From the NCBI GenBank assembly GCA_013042025.1, contig JABDQY010000223.1:1-5794 (forward strand): a DNA stretch of 5,794 bases. Direction: 5' to 3'. Each line of letters begins with the position of its first letter. Position 1 is the first letter of the stretch. Shown in pieces: positions 1 through 5,794 of the stretch. Source of the stretch: Bacteroidia bacterium. Lineage in GTDB: Bacteria > Bacteroidota > Bacteroidia > NS11-12g > UBA9320. The position numbers were made by a program, and so were the translations under genes. The notes beneath the pieces are model-generated. The model was not told the origin of the DNA. It ran no database searches and saw only the letters and a program-made list of their open reading frames with translations.

Positions 1-1
1 G

Positions 2-757
2 AGTAACGGAACATTGAGCCTTAGTGCAGATGGTTCGTATACGTATACACCAAATGCCGGATATACTGGTTTAGATTCCTTTGTTTATATGGTATGTGAC
101 ACTGCATTTCCAGCGAACTGCGATCAAGCAACGGTATACATCTCTGTTGAATCTATGCCGGATTTAGTGAGTAACAATGCAATTATTGCTAACAATGATC
201 ATTATATTATAACAAAAGATTCTACTATAAGCAATACAGTGCTTGGTAACGATTATGATCCAGATGGAGATGCAATGACTGTTAACACCACACCACTAGT
301 TGATGTTGCGAATGGTAGTTTAACATTAAATGCAAATGGAACATTTACGTATACACCAAACACTGGGTTTACGGGTAATGATATATTTGTTTATCAAGTA
401 TGTGATAATAGTACATCAAGCATATGTGTTACAGCAACTGTAGTAATAGAGGTATTAAGCAAAGAAGAAATTTGTAACTGTCCGCCTGTAGCCTTAGATG
501 ATTTTGTAATTACAGAAGGTGGTATCCCCGTATCAGGTGAATTAACCACAAACGATTACGATTTAGATAGTGATACTATTACGCTGAATACAACTCCAAT
601 AAGTGCTCCAAGTAATGGTTCAATCGCAATCAATACAGATGGGACGTATACATATACACCAAATTCTGGGTTTGTAGGAACGGATCAAATGGTCTATGAG
701 ATAAGTGATACATCAACACCTCAATTGTCTGCACAAGCAACATTATATATCGTTGTA
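2..757 (+). repeat. Tandem ~100-codon Ig-like repeats, at least three copies
   Basis: Three in-frame copies of a roughly 100-codon unit are visible, the first cut by the window edge. The sequence ACGTATACACCAAA occurs identically at 41-54 and 347-360 and with one change at 650-663, giving periods of 306 and 303 bases (102 and 101 codons). Protein landmarks in each unit are NG(T/S) followed by a short strand, DG or NG, TYTPN, G(Y/F), and a VY strand. The copies are clearly diverged elsewhere, so they are old duplications kept by selection on the fold rather than a recent expansion. More copies probably lie upstream. Confidence 0.9.
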
Positions 758-1789
758 TCTTCAACGGTCAGAGATTACAGTGACTTACCAAGTTCTTGGC
801 CTGAGGTGTATACACGCTATGCTGATAGTGTAGATGTAGCTGCAGGAGCAAGTTCATATTGGTTAGGAGAAAAAATATCGAATGAAGCTACAATAAATCA
901 AAATGCTACTGCAACGGCAGATGCATATGATGATGGGTTTATTTATCCTACAGTATTGGATAGTACGCTTACTAATTTACATCAGGTGATTATAAACGGA
1001 AATGAGCCAGGAATAGAGGTTTTCGTTAAGTTGTTTATTGATTGGAATAGTGATGGAACTTTTGACAGTACGTATGTTGGAAGTGGAATAACAGGAAGTA
1101 CAGACACCGTAGATCTGTTGGTGAATGTTGCCAATAATTTTGCCGGAGGAACGGTAAGTTATAGAGTAGTAGCACAAACAGATTCATCTTTATTAGATAA
1201 CTCTGTGTTGATAGGAGGAGAGATTGAAGACTATCAATCTGCGTTACCTATCCCGTTACCTGTTGAGATGCTTTCTTTTACAGCTAGAAATACACAGAAC
1301 GGAACAGTAACTTTGGATTGGGAAACCGCTTCAGAGATTGATAACCACTATTTTAATGTTGAACATAGTACAAATGGTGAAGATTTTATCTATATCGGAA
1401 CAGTAGAAGGAAATGGCAATAGCCAAGAGCTAAACTCATACAGATTTGTGCATGAAAATCCACAGTTCGGTGTTAATTATTACCGATTGAAGCAAGTTGA
1501 TTTTAATGGAGAATTTGAATACAGTAGCGTCCTAGCAGTATCAAAAGAAAATAAAGGTGCAATACTTTATCCCAACCCTGTTATTAGCACATTAAACGTT
1601 CAATTTGAAGCAGATAATCGTAGTGATATGATGTATGAATTGATTGATCCAGCTGGAAAAGTAATTAAAACTGAACAATTAATGGAAAGTAATCAGATAG
1701 ATATGACTGATGTTCGTAAATCGGTTTATCTTCTAAATATCTATCAAAAAGATATACTAATAAGTTCAACTCGAATTGTAAAAATTTAA
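2..1789 (+). CDS. Secreted multi-repeat protein with T9SS type-A sorting domain (5' end outside window)
   Basis: This is the C-terminal ~595 residues of a cell-surface or secreted protein. The frame is open to the left edge and the repeat pattern already runs through the first codons, so the TTG at 14 is not a real start. Domains in order: the end of one Ig-like repeat (2-148); two full tandem-95/Big_9-type repeats (188-457 and 491-757) with NDYDxDxD calcium-type loops and (F/Y)TYTPNxGF cores; a GEVED-like domain (770-1237) opening with DYSDLPSSWP and closing with GGEIEDY, with an acidic FIDWNSDGTFD loop; a fibronectin-like module (about 1256-1543: LPVEMLSFTA, LDWETASEIDNHYFNVEHS, YYRLKQVDFNGE); and a T9SS sorting domain (about 1550-1786: LYPNPV, DPAGKV, VYLLNIY, final RIVKI). 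By family knowledge it is exported by Sec, moved across the outer membrane by T9SS, and released or anchored after removal of the sorting domain. Ligand and function are unknown; adhesion is only a guess. A hairpin terminator follows. Confidence 0.93.
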   Translation, partial: SNGTLSLSADGSYTYTPNAGYTGLDSFVYMVCDTAFPANCDQATVYISVESMPDLVSNNAIIANNDHYIITKDSTISNTVLGNDYDPDGDAMTVNTTPLVDVANGSLTLNANGTFTYTPNTGFTGNDIFVYQVCDNSTSSICVTATVVIEVLSKEEICNCPPVALDDFVITEGGIPVSGELTTNDYDLDSDTITLNTTPISAPSNGSIAINTDGTYTYTPNSGFVGTDQMVYEISDTSTPQLSAQATLYIVVSSTVRDYSDLPSSWPEVYTRYADSVDVAAGASSYWLGEKISNEATINQNATATADAYDDGFIYPTVLDSTLTNLHQVIINGNEPGIEVFVKLFIDWNSDGTFDSTYVGSGITGSTDTVDLLVNVANNFAGGTVSYRVVAQTDSSLLDNSVLIGGEIEDYQSALPIPLPVEMLSFTARNTQNGTVTLDWETASEIDNHYFNVEHSTNGEDFIYIGTVEGNGNSQELNSYRFVHENPQFGVNYYRLKQVDFNGEFEYSSVLAVSKENKGAILYPNPVISTLNVQFEADNRSDMMYELIDPAGKVIKTEQLMESNQIDMTDVRKSVYLLNIYQKDILISSTRIVKI

Positions 1790-1828
1790 GAACGATGAAA
1801 ATTCTAAAGTAAGTAGTGGAATAAAGTA

Positions 1829-1871
1829 AAATCCTATTCTTGAGTTTAAACTTAAGAATGGGATTTCTTTT
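1829..1871 (+). terminator. Factor-independent terminator after the T9SS cargo gene
   Basis: Bases 1829-1844 pair with 1851-1866 as a 16-bp stem without mismatches, including two G-U pairs (1835/1860 and 1842/1853), around a TTTAAA loop. The run TTTCTTTT at 1864-1871 ends the structure. It begins 39 bases after the stop codon at 1789. The opposite strand would also show a T-rich stretch after the stem (complement of 1821-1831), so it could work in both directions, though no convergent gene lies here. It separates the cargo gene from the plug gene transcriptionally. Confidence 0.85.
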
Positions 1872-2013
1872 GCAACAAAACTTACGATCCCAAAAGTTCA
1901 ATATATGTAAGGTTAGAGCACAAGCAAAACCTAAACAGTAATAATTGAATCAATTCAGAAGTTAATATCATGAAAAGCTTTATTTTGGCAGCATATTTGA
2001 TACTATATAACTA

Positions 2014-3285
2014 ATGAGAATACCGGTTTCCTTCGTTCTATTATTAACAGCAATGTTTTCGTTGATTGCTCAAGACGCACCTCTCGACAATACCAACCAT
2101 CTTTCAGATATTAAAACAGTAATTCTACAGAAGGATATTCAGATATATGATCCTTCTCCAATTCTTAATCTAAACAGCGGTGAACGATTGAAAATTTCAT
2201 TTGATCAAATGAAGCCAACAAACGAGTTCTTCAATTACACGTATGTTCATTGTGATAGCAAATGGCAACCTTCGGACTTACAACAAATGGAGTACATTAA
2301 TGGAAGGTTAATGGGAGATATAACGGATTTTAAATTTTCAACCAATACGTATCAAAAGTACACCCATTACAGTCTAACCTTCCCTCAAGAAGGAATGGAG
2401 TTAACAAAATCAGGAAACTACATTTTAAAGATTTATAAGAATTTTGATGAAGAGGATGTAGTGTTAACCAGACGATTTATGATCGTAGATAATCAAACTC
2501 GAATTGAAGGGAGCGTAAAGAGTGCAACAAATGCAGAATATCGATTTTCACACCAAGAAGTTGATTTTGATGTAAATTATGAAGGGTTTGCTATACCAAA
2601 TCCGTTTTTAGATGTGAATGTCACCATCTTACAAAACAACAGCTGGAATAATGCAATTTATAGCTTAAAGCCGCTATTTGTGAATGGGAACGTGCTTAAT
2701 TTCAATTATGAAGATAAAAACTTATTTCCGGGCACAAACGAATTTCGTTTTTTCGATATCCGTTCCTTGCGATTCTTTAGTAATCAAGTTGTAAAAAAGT
2801 ATGTGGATAGCGTCCAAAATGTTGTGTTAAGTCCTGATGAGTTACGTTCACATTTGAATTATGTGCGATGGCTAGACTATAACGGTAAACGAGATATCAT
2901 AAATAAAGACGGAGTTAATATTGTGGAAGATGGAGATTATGCTAAAGTACATTTCTATCTAAAGTCAAAAGATAAATCGGATTTGGGAGATATTTATATC
3001 TATGGAGAATTGAGCGATTGGCAATTAAAGGAAGAGTTTAAAATGAAATATTGGCCAGATTATGAAATGTATTCTGGTTCTGCCTTGTTAAAACAAAGCT
3101 ATTACAATTACCACTATGTTATGAAAGATAAAGATGGTAATTTAGAATACAGCTTTACTGAAGGAAATCATCAGGAAACAGAAAATGATTATACCATCTT
3201 GGTTTACCACAAAAATCAGTTTTATGGATACGACGAATTGATTGGAGTTTACAATCGAAATTCAAATACACTTTCAAATAAATAA
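2014..3285 (+). CDS. T9SS plug-family protein (former DUF5103)
   Basis: The 423-residue product begins with a signal peptide: R2, then a hydrophobic core from about residue 4 to 18, with likely cleavage after A19. There is no lipobox cysteine. The body matches the T9SS plug family: SGERLKISFD (55-64), YTYVHCDSKWQPSDL (75-89), YTHYSLTFP (116-124), SGNYILKIY (133-141), LTRRFMIVD (151-159), HQEVDFDVNY (180-189), FPGTNEFRFFDIRSLRF (238-254). The C-terminal part (about 305-412) resembles the family's immunoglobulin or carbohydrate-binding-like end, with IYGELSDWQ, QSYYNYHYVMKD and ETENDYTILVYHKNQFYGYDELIG. In the characterised Flavobacterium system the plug closes the periplasmic mouth of the SprA translocon when no substrate complex is engaged. 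The ATG at 2014 is chosen because it gives a full signal peptide. Just upstream are a terminator and a 14-codon frame whose TAA overlaps this ATG. Family assignment is strong; the exact gating role is inferred from the homologue. Confidence 0.88.
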   Translation: MRIPVSFVLLLTAMFSLIAQDAPLDNTNHLSDIKTVILQKDIQIYDPSPILNLNSGERLKISFDQMKPTNEFFNYTYVHCDSKWQPSDLQQMEYINGRLMGDITDFKFSTNTYQKYTHYSLTFPQEGMELTKSGNYILKIYKNFDEEDVVLTRRFMIVDNQTRIEGSVKSATNAEYRFSHQEVDFDVNYEGFAIPNPFLDVNVTILQNNSWNNAIYSLKPLFVNGNVLNFNYEDKNLFPGTNEFRFFDIRSLRFFSNQVVKKYVDSVQNVVLSPDELRSHLNYVRWLDYNGKRDIINKDGVNIVEDGDYAKVHFYLKSKDKSDLGDIYIYGELSDWQLKEEFKMKYWPDYEMYSGSALLKQSYYNYHYVMKDKDGNLEYSFTEGNHQETENDYTILVYHKNQFYGYDELIGVYNRNSNTLSNK

Positions 3286-3309
3286 ACTTTTTTTTTAGAG
3301 CTACATCTT

Positions 3310-3317
3310 TATTTTTG
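3310..3317 (+). promoter_or_regulatory. Bacteroidota -7 promoter box (TAnnTTTG) before dprA
   Basis: TATTTTTG matches the Bacteroidota sigma-A -7 consensus TAnnTTTG exactly. No clear TTG -33 element is present at the usual spacing; only a nine-T run (3288-3296) lies there. Transcription would begin near 3321-3324, leaving a leader of only about 5-8 bases before the ATG at 3329. The surroundings are T-rich, so a chance match cannot be excluded. Confidence 0.5.
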
Positions 3318-3328
3318 ACTTGATTGGC

Positions 3329-4426
3329 ATGGATAACGATTTAGTCTACAAAATAGCACTTACACAAATTTCTGGTATTGGTAGTGTGTTGGCAAAAAGC
3401 CTAATAGGTTACTGTGGTGGTGCTAAGCAGATATTTAGCAAGTCAGAAAGTTTTCTTCAAAAAGCACCAGGTGTTGGTAGTTTAATTGCTCGAAATGTAA
3501 AAGCATTTAACGATTTTTCTCAGGCAGAAAAAGAGGTAGAGTTTATAGAAAAGAATAACATAAAACCGCTTTTCTTTTTAGATCGTGATTATCCCGTCCG
3601 TTTGAAAAATATTCCAGATTGTCCCATTCTGTTGTATACGAAAGGAGAAGCTAATTTATCTCCACAGAAATGTATTGCCATTGTTGGAACACGCAAAATG
3701 ACCGAGTATGGTAAACAATTCACACGGCAGCTTGTTGAGGATTTGGTTCCGCACGATGTAACCGTTGTTAGCGGATTAGCATATGGAGTTGATATTTGGG
3801 CACATAAAGAATGTTTGAAGAATAATGTTAAAACGTTAGGGGTGGTAGCACATGGTTTAGATCGATTATATCCTGCATTACATGCTAAAATTGCTAAGGA
3901 TATGATAGCAAAAGAAGGAGCAATAGTAACCGAGTTTATTTCAGGTACAATTCCAGATCGAGAAAACTTTCCAAAGCGTAATCGTATCGTTGCAGGAATG
4001 GTGGATGCTGTTATTGTAATAGAATCTGCGAAAAAAGGAGGTTCTTTAATCACAGCAGAATTAGCAAATCAATACAACAGAGATGTTATGGCGGTTCCAG
4101 GAAATGTTGGAAATACCTATTCAGAAGGTTGTAATTATTTGATTAAAAACCATAAAGCCAACGTGATAGAAAGTGCAAATGATTTGGTACGCCTAATGAA
4201 TTGGGATGTAGTGATTGAGAAGAAGAGCCAATCGCGTTTATTTGTAGAACTAAATGATAATGAAGAGGTATTGATGGGATTGATTCGTCAGAGTGGAGAA
4301 ATAGGAGTTGATCAACTTATGGCAAACTCAGGATTTAGCAGCAGTACTCTGGCTGTAACACTTCTGGAACTAGAAATGAAAAACTGTTTAACCACCTTAC
4401 CTGGAAAACGATACCAAGCATTGTAA
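3329..4426 (+). CDS. dprA: DNA-processing protein DprA (Smf)
   Basis: DprA binds incoming single-stranded DNA in the cytoplasm and loads RecA on it during natural transformation; many species that are not known to be competent also keep it. The 365-residue product has the usual full-length layout: an N-terminal helix-hairpin-helix region (LTQISGIGSV 11-20, APGVGSLIARNV 46-57); a Rossmann-like core with CIAIVGTRK (115-123), VTVVSGLAYGVD (144-155), GVVAHGLDRLYP (171-182), NFPKRNRIVAG (213-223), KKGGSLITAELA (235-246) and DVMAVPGN (252-259); and a C-terminal winged-helix-like domain (about 305-365). No key motif is missing. ATG at 3329 is preferred over the in-frame TTG at 3320: the residues that TTG would add are not family-like, and TTG lies about where transcription should begin. 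The stop overlaps the queA start by one base, so the two are probably cotranscribed and translationally coupled. Confidence 0.95.
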   Translation: MDNDLVYKIALTQISGIGSVLAKSLIGYCGGAKQIFSKSESFLQKAPGVGSLIARNVKAFNDFSQAEKEVEFIEKNNIKPLFFLDRDYPVRLKNIPDCPILLYTKGEANLSPQKCIAIVGTRKMTEYGKQFTRQLVEDLVPHDVTVVSGLAYGVDIWAHKECLKNNVKTLGVVAHGLDRLYPALHAKIAKDMIAKEGAIVTEFISGTIPDRENFPKRNRIVAGMVDAVIVIESAKKGGSLITAELANQYNRDVMAVPGNVGNTYSEGCNYLIKNHKANVIESANDLVRLMNWDVVIEKKSQSRLFVELNDNEEVLMGLIRQSGEIGVDQLMANSGFSSSTLAVTLLELEMKNCLTTLPGKRYQAL

Positions 4427-4428
4427 TG
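4424..4428 (+). promoter_or_regulatory. TAATG stop-start overlap between dprA and queA
   Basis: The TAA of dprA (4424-4426) shares its last A with the ATG of queA (4426-4428). There is no purine-rich ribosome binding site just upstream (the preceding bases are AAGCATTG). This geometry suits termination-reinitiation by the same ribosome, so queA translation probably depends on dprA translation. Confidence 0.75.
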
Positions 4429-5604
4429 AAATCAATTCAAAAATCTGACTTCAATTTTGAACTTCCAGAAGCAAATATTGCCAAATATCCATTGGCAAAT
4501 AGAGATGAATCGAAGTTGTTGGTATATCGAAATGGTGAAACTTCATTAGATACATTTTCTGAGTTACCACTGTATTTGCAAGAAAACGACCTTGTTATTA
4601 TGAACAACGCCAAAGTAATTCCAGCTCGTTTATATTTCGAAAGAGAAACAGGGGCAGCAATTGAGGTGTTATTACTGGAACCCGTAAATCCTTCCAATTA
4701 CGATTTGTCGTTTCGCTCAACAGCTACATGTTCATGGAAGTGCATCATTGGAAATTCAAAAAAGTGGAAGGACAACGAAAAAATATATTTAGCTGAAAAT
4801 CCTGAATTGATTTCAGCAGTATTGTTAGATCGAGAAGAACGAATTGTGGAATTGAAATGGAAGAACGGTCTACCTTTTAATGAGTTGTTGGAAAAGATAG
4901 GTGAGATGCCATTACCGCCTTATTTGAATAGAGAAACTGAAGAAGATGATTATACGACGTATCAAACAGTATTTGCTCAAAATGAAGGATCCGTAGCGGC
5001 ACCTACAGCAGGGTTGCATTTTACGGATAAAACCTTCAACGCATTGCAAACGAAAAGCATTAAAACTGAGGAATTAACACTGCACGTTGGTGCAGGGACA
5101 TTTTTACCTGTAAAGGAGGAGAATGTTTTGGAACATGATATGCATCGTGAGCATTTTGAAATTAAAAAAAGTGCGATTCAAAAAATTAAGAATGCTTCTA
5201 GAAGAATTGCAGTTGGAACAACCACCTTACGGGTTTTAGAGAGTTTGTATTGGATAGGAGTTCGGTTAAAAAATGGTAACACAGATTTGATGGTAAATAA
5301 ACTGGAGCCATACGAAACAGAAACGAATTTAAGCTTTGGAGAAGCTCTTATAGAAATTGAAAACTACCTCAAAAAGCAAGGCAAAGAAACACTGTTTGCA
5401 GCTACCGAAATTATGATATTGCCGCATTATAGTCCAAAGAGTATTGTAGCTTTAATTACCAATTTTCACTTACCGGAGAGTACGTTATTGATGCTAATTA
5501 GCAGTGTTGTTGGAGAACATTGGAAGGAAATCTATAGACAAGCTATAGAACAAAATTTTCGCTTTTTAAGTTATGGCGATAGCAGTATTTTGTTTGTGGA
5601 GTAG
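4426..5604 (+). CDS. queA: QueA-type S-adenosylmethionine:tRNA ribosyltransferase-isomerase, long Bacteroidota variant
   Basis: QueA moves and rearranges the ribosyl part of S-adenosylmethionine onto preQ1 at the wobble base of GUN-anticodon tRNAs, giving epoxyqueuosine. Motifs seen: FNFELPEANIAKYPLANRDESKLLVY in the first 35 residues (cited as 9-34), VIMNNAKVIPARL (57-69), GAAIEVLLLEP (76-86), MPLPPYLNRE (161-170), YQTVFAQNEGSVAAPTAGLH (179-198), ELTLHVGAGTFLPV (216-229), HDMHREHFEI (237-246), IAVGTTTLRVLES (261-273), ITNFHLPESTLLML (344-357) and FRFLSYGDSSILF (378-390). At 392 residues it is longer than the E. coli enzyme (356). The extra length includes CSWKCIIGNSKKWKDNEKI (102-120) and the stretch after LESLYWIGVRLKNG (about 271-330). 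From memory, many Bacteroidota carry this longer form, sometimes beside a canonical ~350-residue QueA. Core motifs are intact, so activity is likely, but substrate equivalence to classical QueA is inferred. Confidence 0.88.
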   Translation: MKSIQKSDFNFELPEANIAKYPLANRDESKLLVYRNGETSLDTFSELPLYLQENDLVIMNNAKVIPARLYFERETGAAIEVLLLEPVNPSNYDLSFRSTATCSWKCIIGNSKKWKDNEKIYLAENPELISAVLLDREERIVELKWKNGLPFNELLEKIGEMPLPPYLNRETEEDDYTTYQTVFAQNEGSVAAPTAGLHFTDKTFNALQTKSIKTEELTLHVGAGTFLPVKEENVLEHDMHREHFEIKKSAIQKIKNASRRIAVGTTTLRVLESLYWIGVRLKNGNTDLMVNKLEPYETETNLSFGEALIEIENYLKKQGKETLFAATEIMILPHYSPKSIVALITNFHLPESTLLMLISSVVGEHWKEIYRQAIEQNFRFLSYGDSSILFVE

Positions 5605-5606
5605 TA

Positions 5607-5639
5607 TTGTTTAAATAAATAATATGGAGATTACATTTG
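5607..5639 (+). promoter_or_regulatory. Bacteroidota-type promoter before the aldose 1-epimerase family gene
   Basis: TACATTTG at 5632-5639 is an exact TAnnTTTG -7 box. A TTG at 5607-5609 lies 22 bases upstream, within the range described for the Bacteroidota -33 element. Transcription would begin near 5643-5646, so the leader before ATG 5650 is only about 4-7 bases. No terminator hairpin is visible between the queA stop and this promoter, so read-through from dprA-queA is also possible. Confidence 0.6.
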
Positions 5640-5649
5640 CATCTTATTC

Positions 5650-5794
5650 ATGATTCAAGAGTACATCATTAAAAATGATTTTTTAACCGCTAAGATTAAA
5701 CGTAAGGGTGCAGAACTTTGCTCTGTACAAGACCGAAACGGTTTTGAGTTTATATGGCAGGCAGGCAACATTTGGCCGAGAAGTGCACCAAATT
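5650..5794 (+). CDS. LacX-like aldose 1-epimerase family protein (3' end outside window)
   Basis: Only the first 48 residues are present. They match the start of the LacX-like branch of the galactose mutarotase (aldose 1-epimerase) family: a first strand IIKNDFLTAKI, then KRKGAELCSVQD (18-29), FEFIWQAG (32-39) and NIWPRSAPN (40-48), where the family typically continues into a LFPI(V/I)G-like stretch. Such proteins interconvert the alpha and beta anomers of hexoses in the cytoplasm; the LacX subgroup is poorly characterised and its substrate is not known. The catalytic histidines and glutamate lie beyond the window, so activity cannot be judged. ATG at 5650 is the first in-frame start, gives the expected N-terminus, and lies 11 bases after a promoter box. 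The gene is 45 bases from queA and probably has its own promoter. Confidence 0.82.
   Translation, partial: MIQEYIIKNDFLTAKIKRKGAELCSVQDRNGFEFIWQAGNIWPRSAPN

Noticed and set aside
14..16. TTG as a start codon of the cargo gene
   Set aside because: The frame is open to the left edge and the Ig-like repeat pattern is already under way before this codon, so the gene begins outside the window.
1795..1812. A five-codon frame (MKILK) just after the cargo gene stop
   Set aside because: It is too short to distinguish from chance and precedes a terminator with no gene directly after it.
1665..1901. A 78-codon minus-strand frame spanning the end of the cargo gene and its terminator
   Set aside because: It reads through the hairpin and through the sorting domain antisense; composition is that of AT-rich noise with no recognisable domain.
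1943..1955. Perfect small palindrome AATTGA-A-TCAATT upstream of the plug gene
   Set aside because: A 6+1+6 palindrome of mostly A and T is expected by chance in DNA of this composition; no second copy or link to a promoter box was seen.
3320..3328. In-frame TTG as an alternative dprA start
   Set aside because: It adds only three residues that are not family-like, and lies about where transcription should begin downstream of the TAnnTTTG box; the ATG at 3329 fits better.
3589..4053. A 154-codon open frame on the minus strand inside dprA
   Set aside because: It lies wholly within a strongly conserved gene, its translation resembles no family, and it has no promoter or start context; it is a by-product of dprA codon use.
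1..5794. Possible defence island, mobile element or CRISPR array
   Set aside because: No transposase, integrase, terminal inverted repeats, spacer-repeat array or defence-type domain is visible; the only repeats are the protein-coding Ig-like units.

Overview
The window looks like AT-rich chromosomal DNA from a member of the Bacteroidota, probably of the Flavobacteriia type. Four things support this: a type IX secretion system (T9SS) C-terminal sorting domain, a T9SS plug-family protein, promoter boxes of the form TAnnTTTG, and starts without an obvious Shine-Dalgarno sequence. The phylum is well supported; the class is inference.

All five genes read on the + strand. (1) Bases 2-1789 hold the 3' part of a large secreted or surface protein. 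It has at least three tandem-95/Big_9-type Ig-like repeats, then a GEVED-like domain, a fibronectin-like module and a T9SS type-A sorting domain. A strong hairpin terminator follows at 1829-1871. (2) Bases 2014-3285 encode an exported protein of the T9SS plug family (formerly DUF5103), whose characterised member closes the SprA outer-membrane translocon. (3) Bases 3329-4426 encode DprA, which loads RecA on single-stranded DNA in natural transformation. A consensus TAnnTTTG box lies 11 bases before its ATG. (4) Bases 4426-5604 encode a long QueA-type protein of queuosine tRNA modification, whose start overlaps the dprA stop by one base. (5) From 5650 to the right edge lies the 5' end of a LacX-like aldose 1-epimerase family gene, again just downstream of a TAnnTTTG box.

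The first two genes share a T9SS theme, one a substrate and the other a gate component, but the terminator suggests separate transcripts. dprA and queA form a tight two-gene unit that looks like housekeeping linkage rather than a shared pathway. No mobile element, CRISPR array, tRNA or rRNA gene was seen, and nothing that I would call a new multi-gene system. The points most worth a second look are the paired cysteines in the repeats, the long QueA variant, the near-leaderless promoters, and the 14-codon frame that overlaps the plug gene start.
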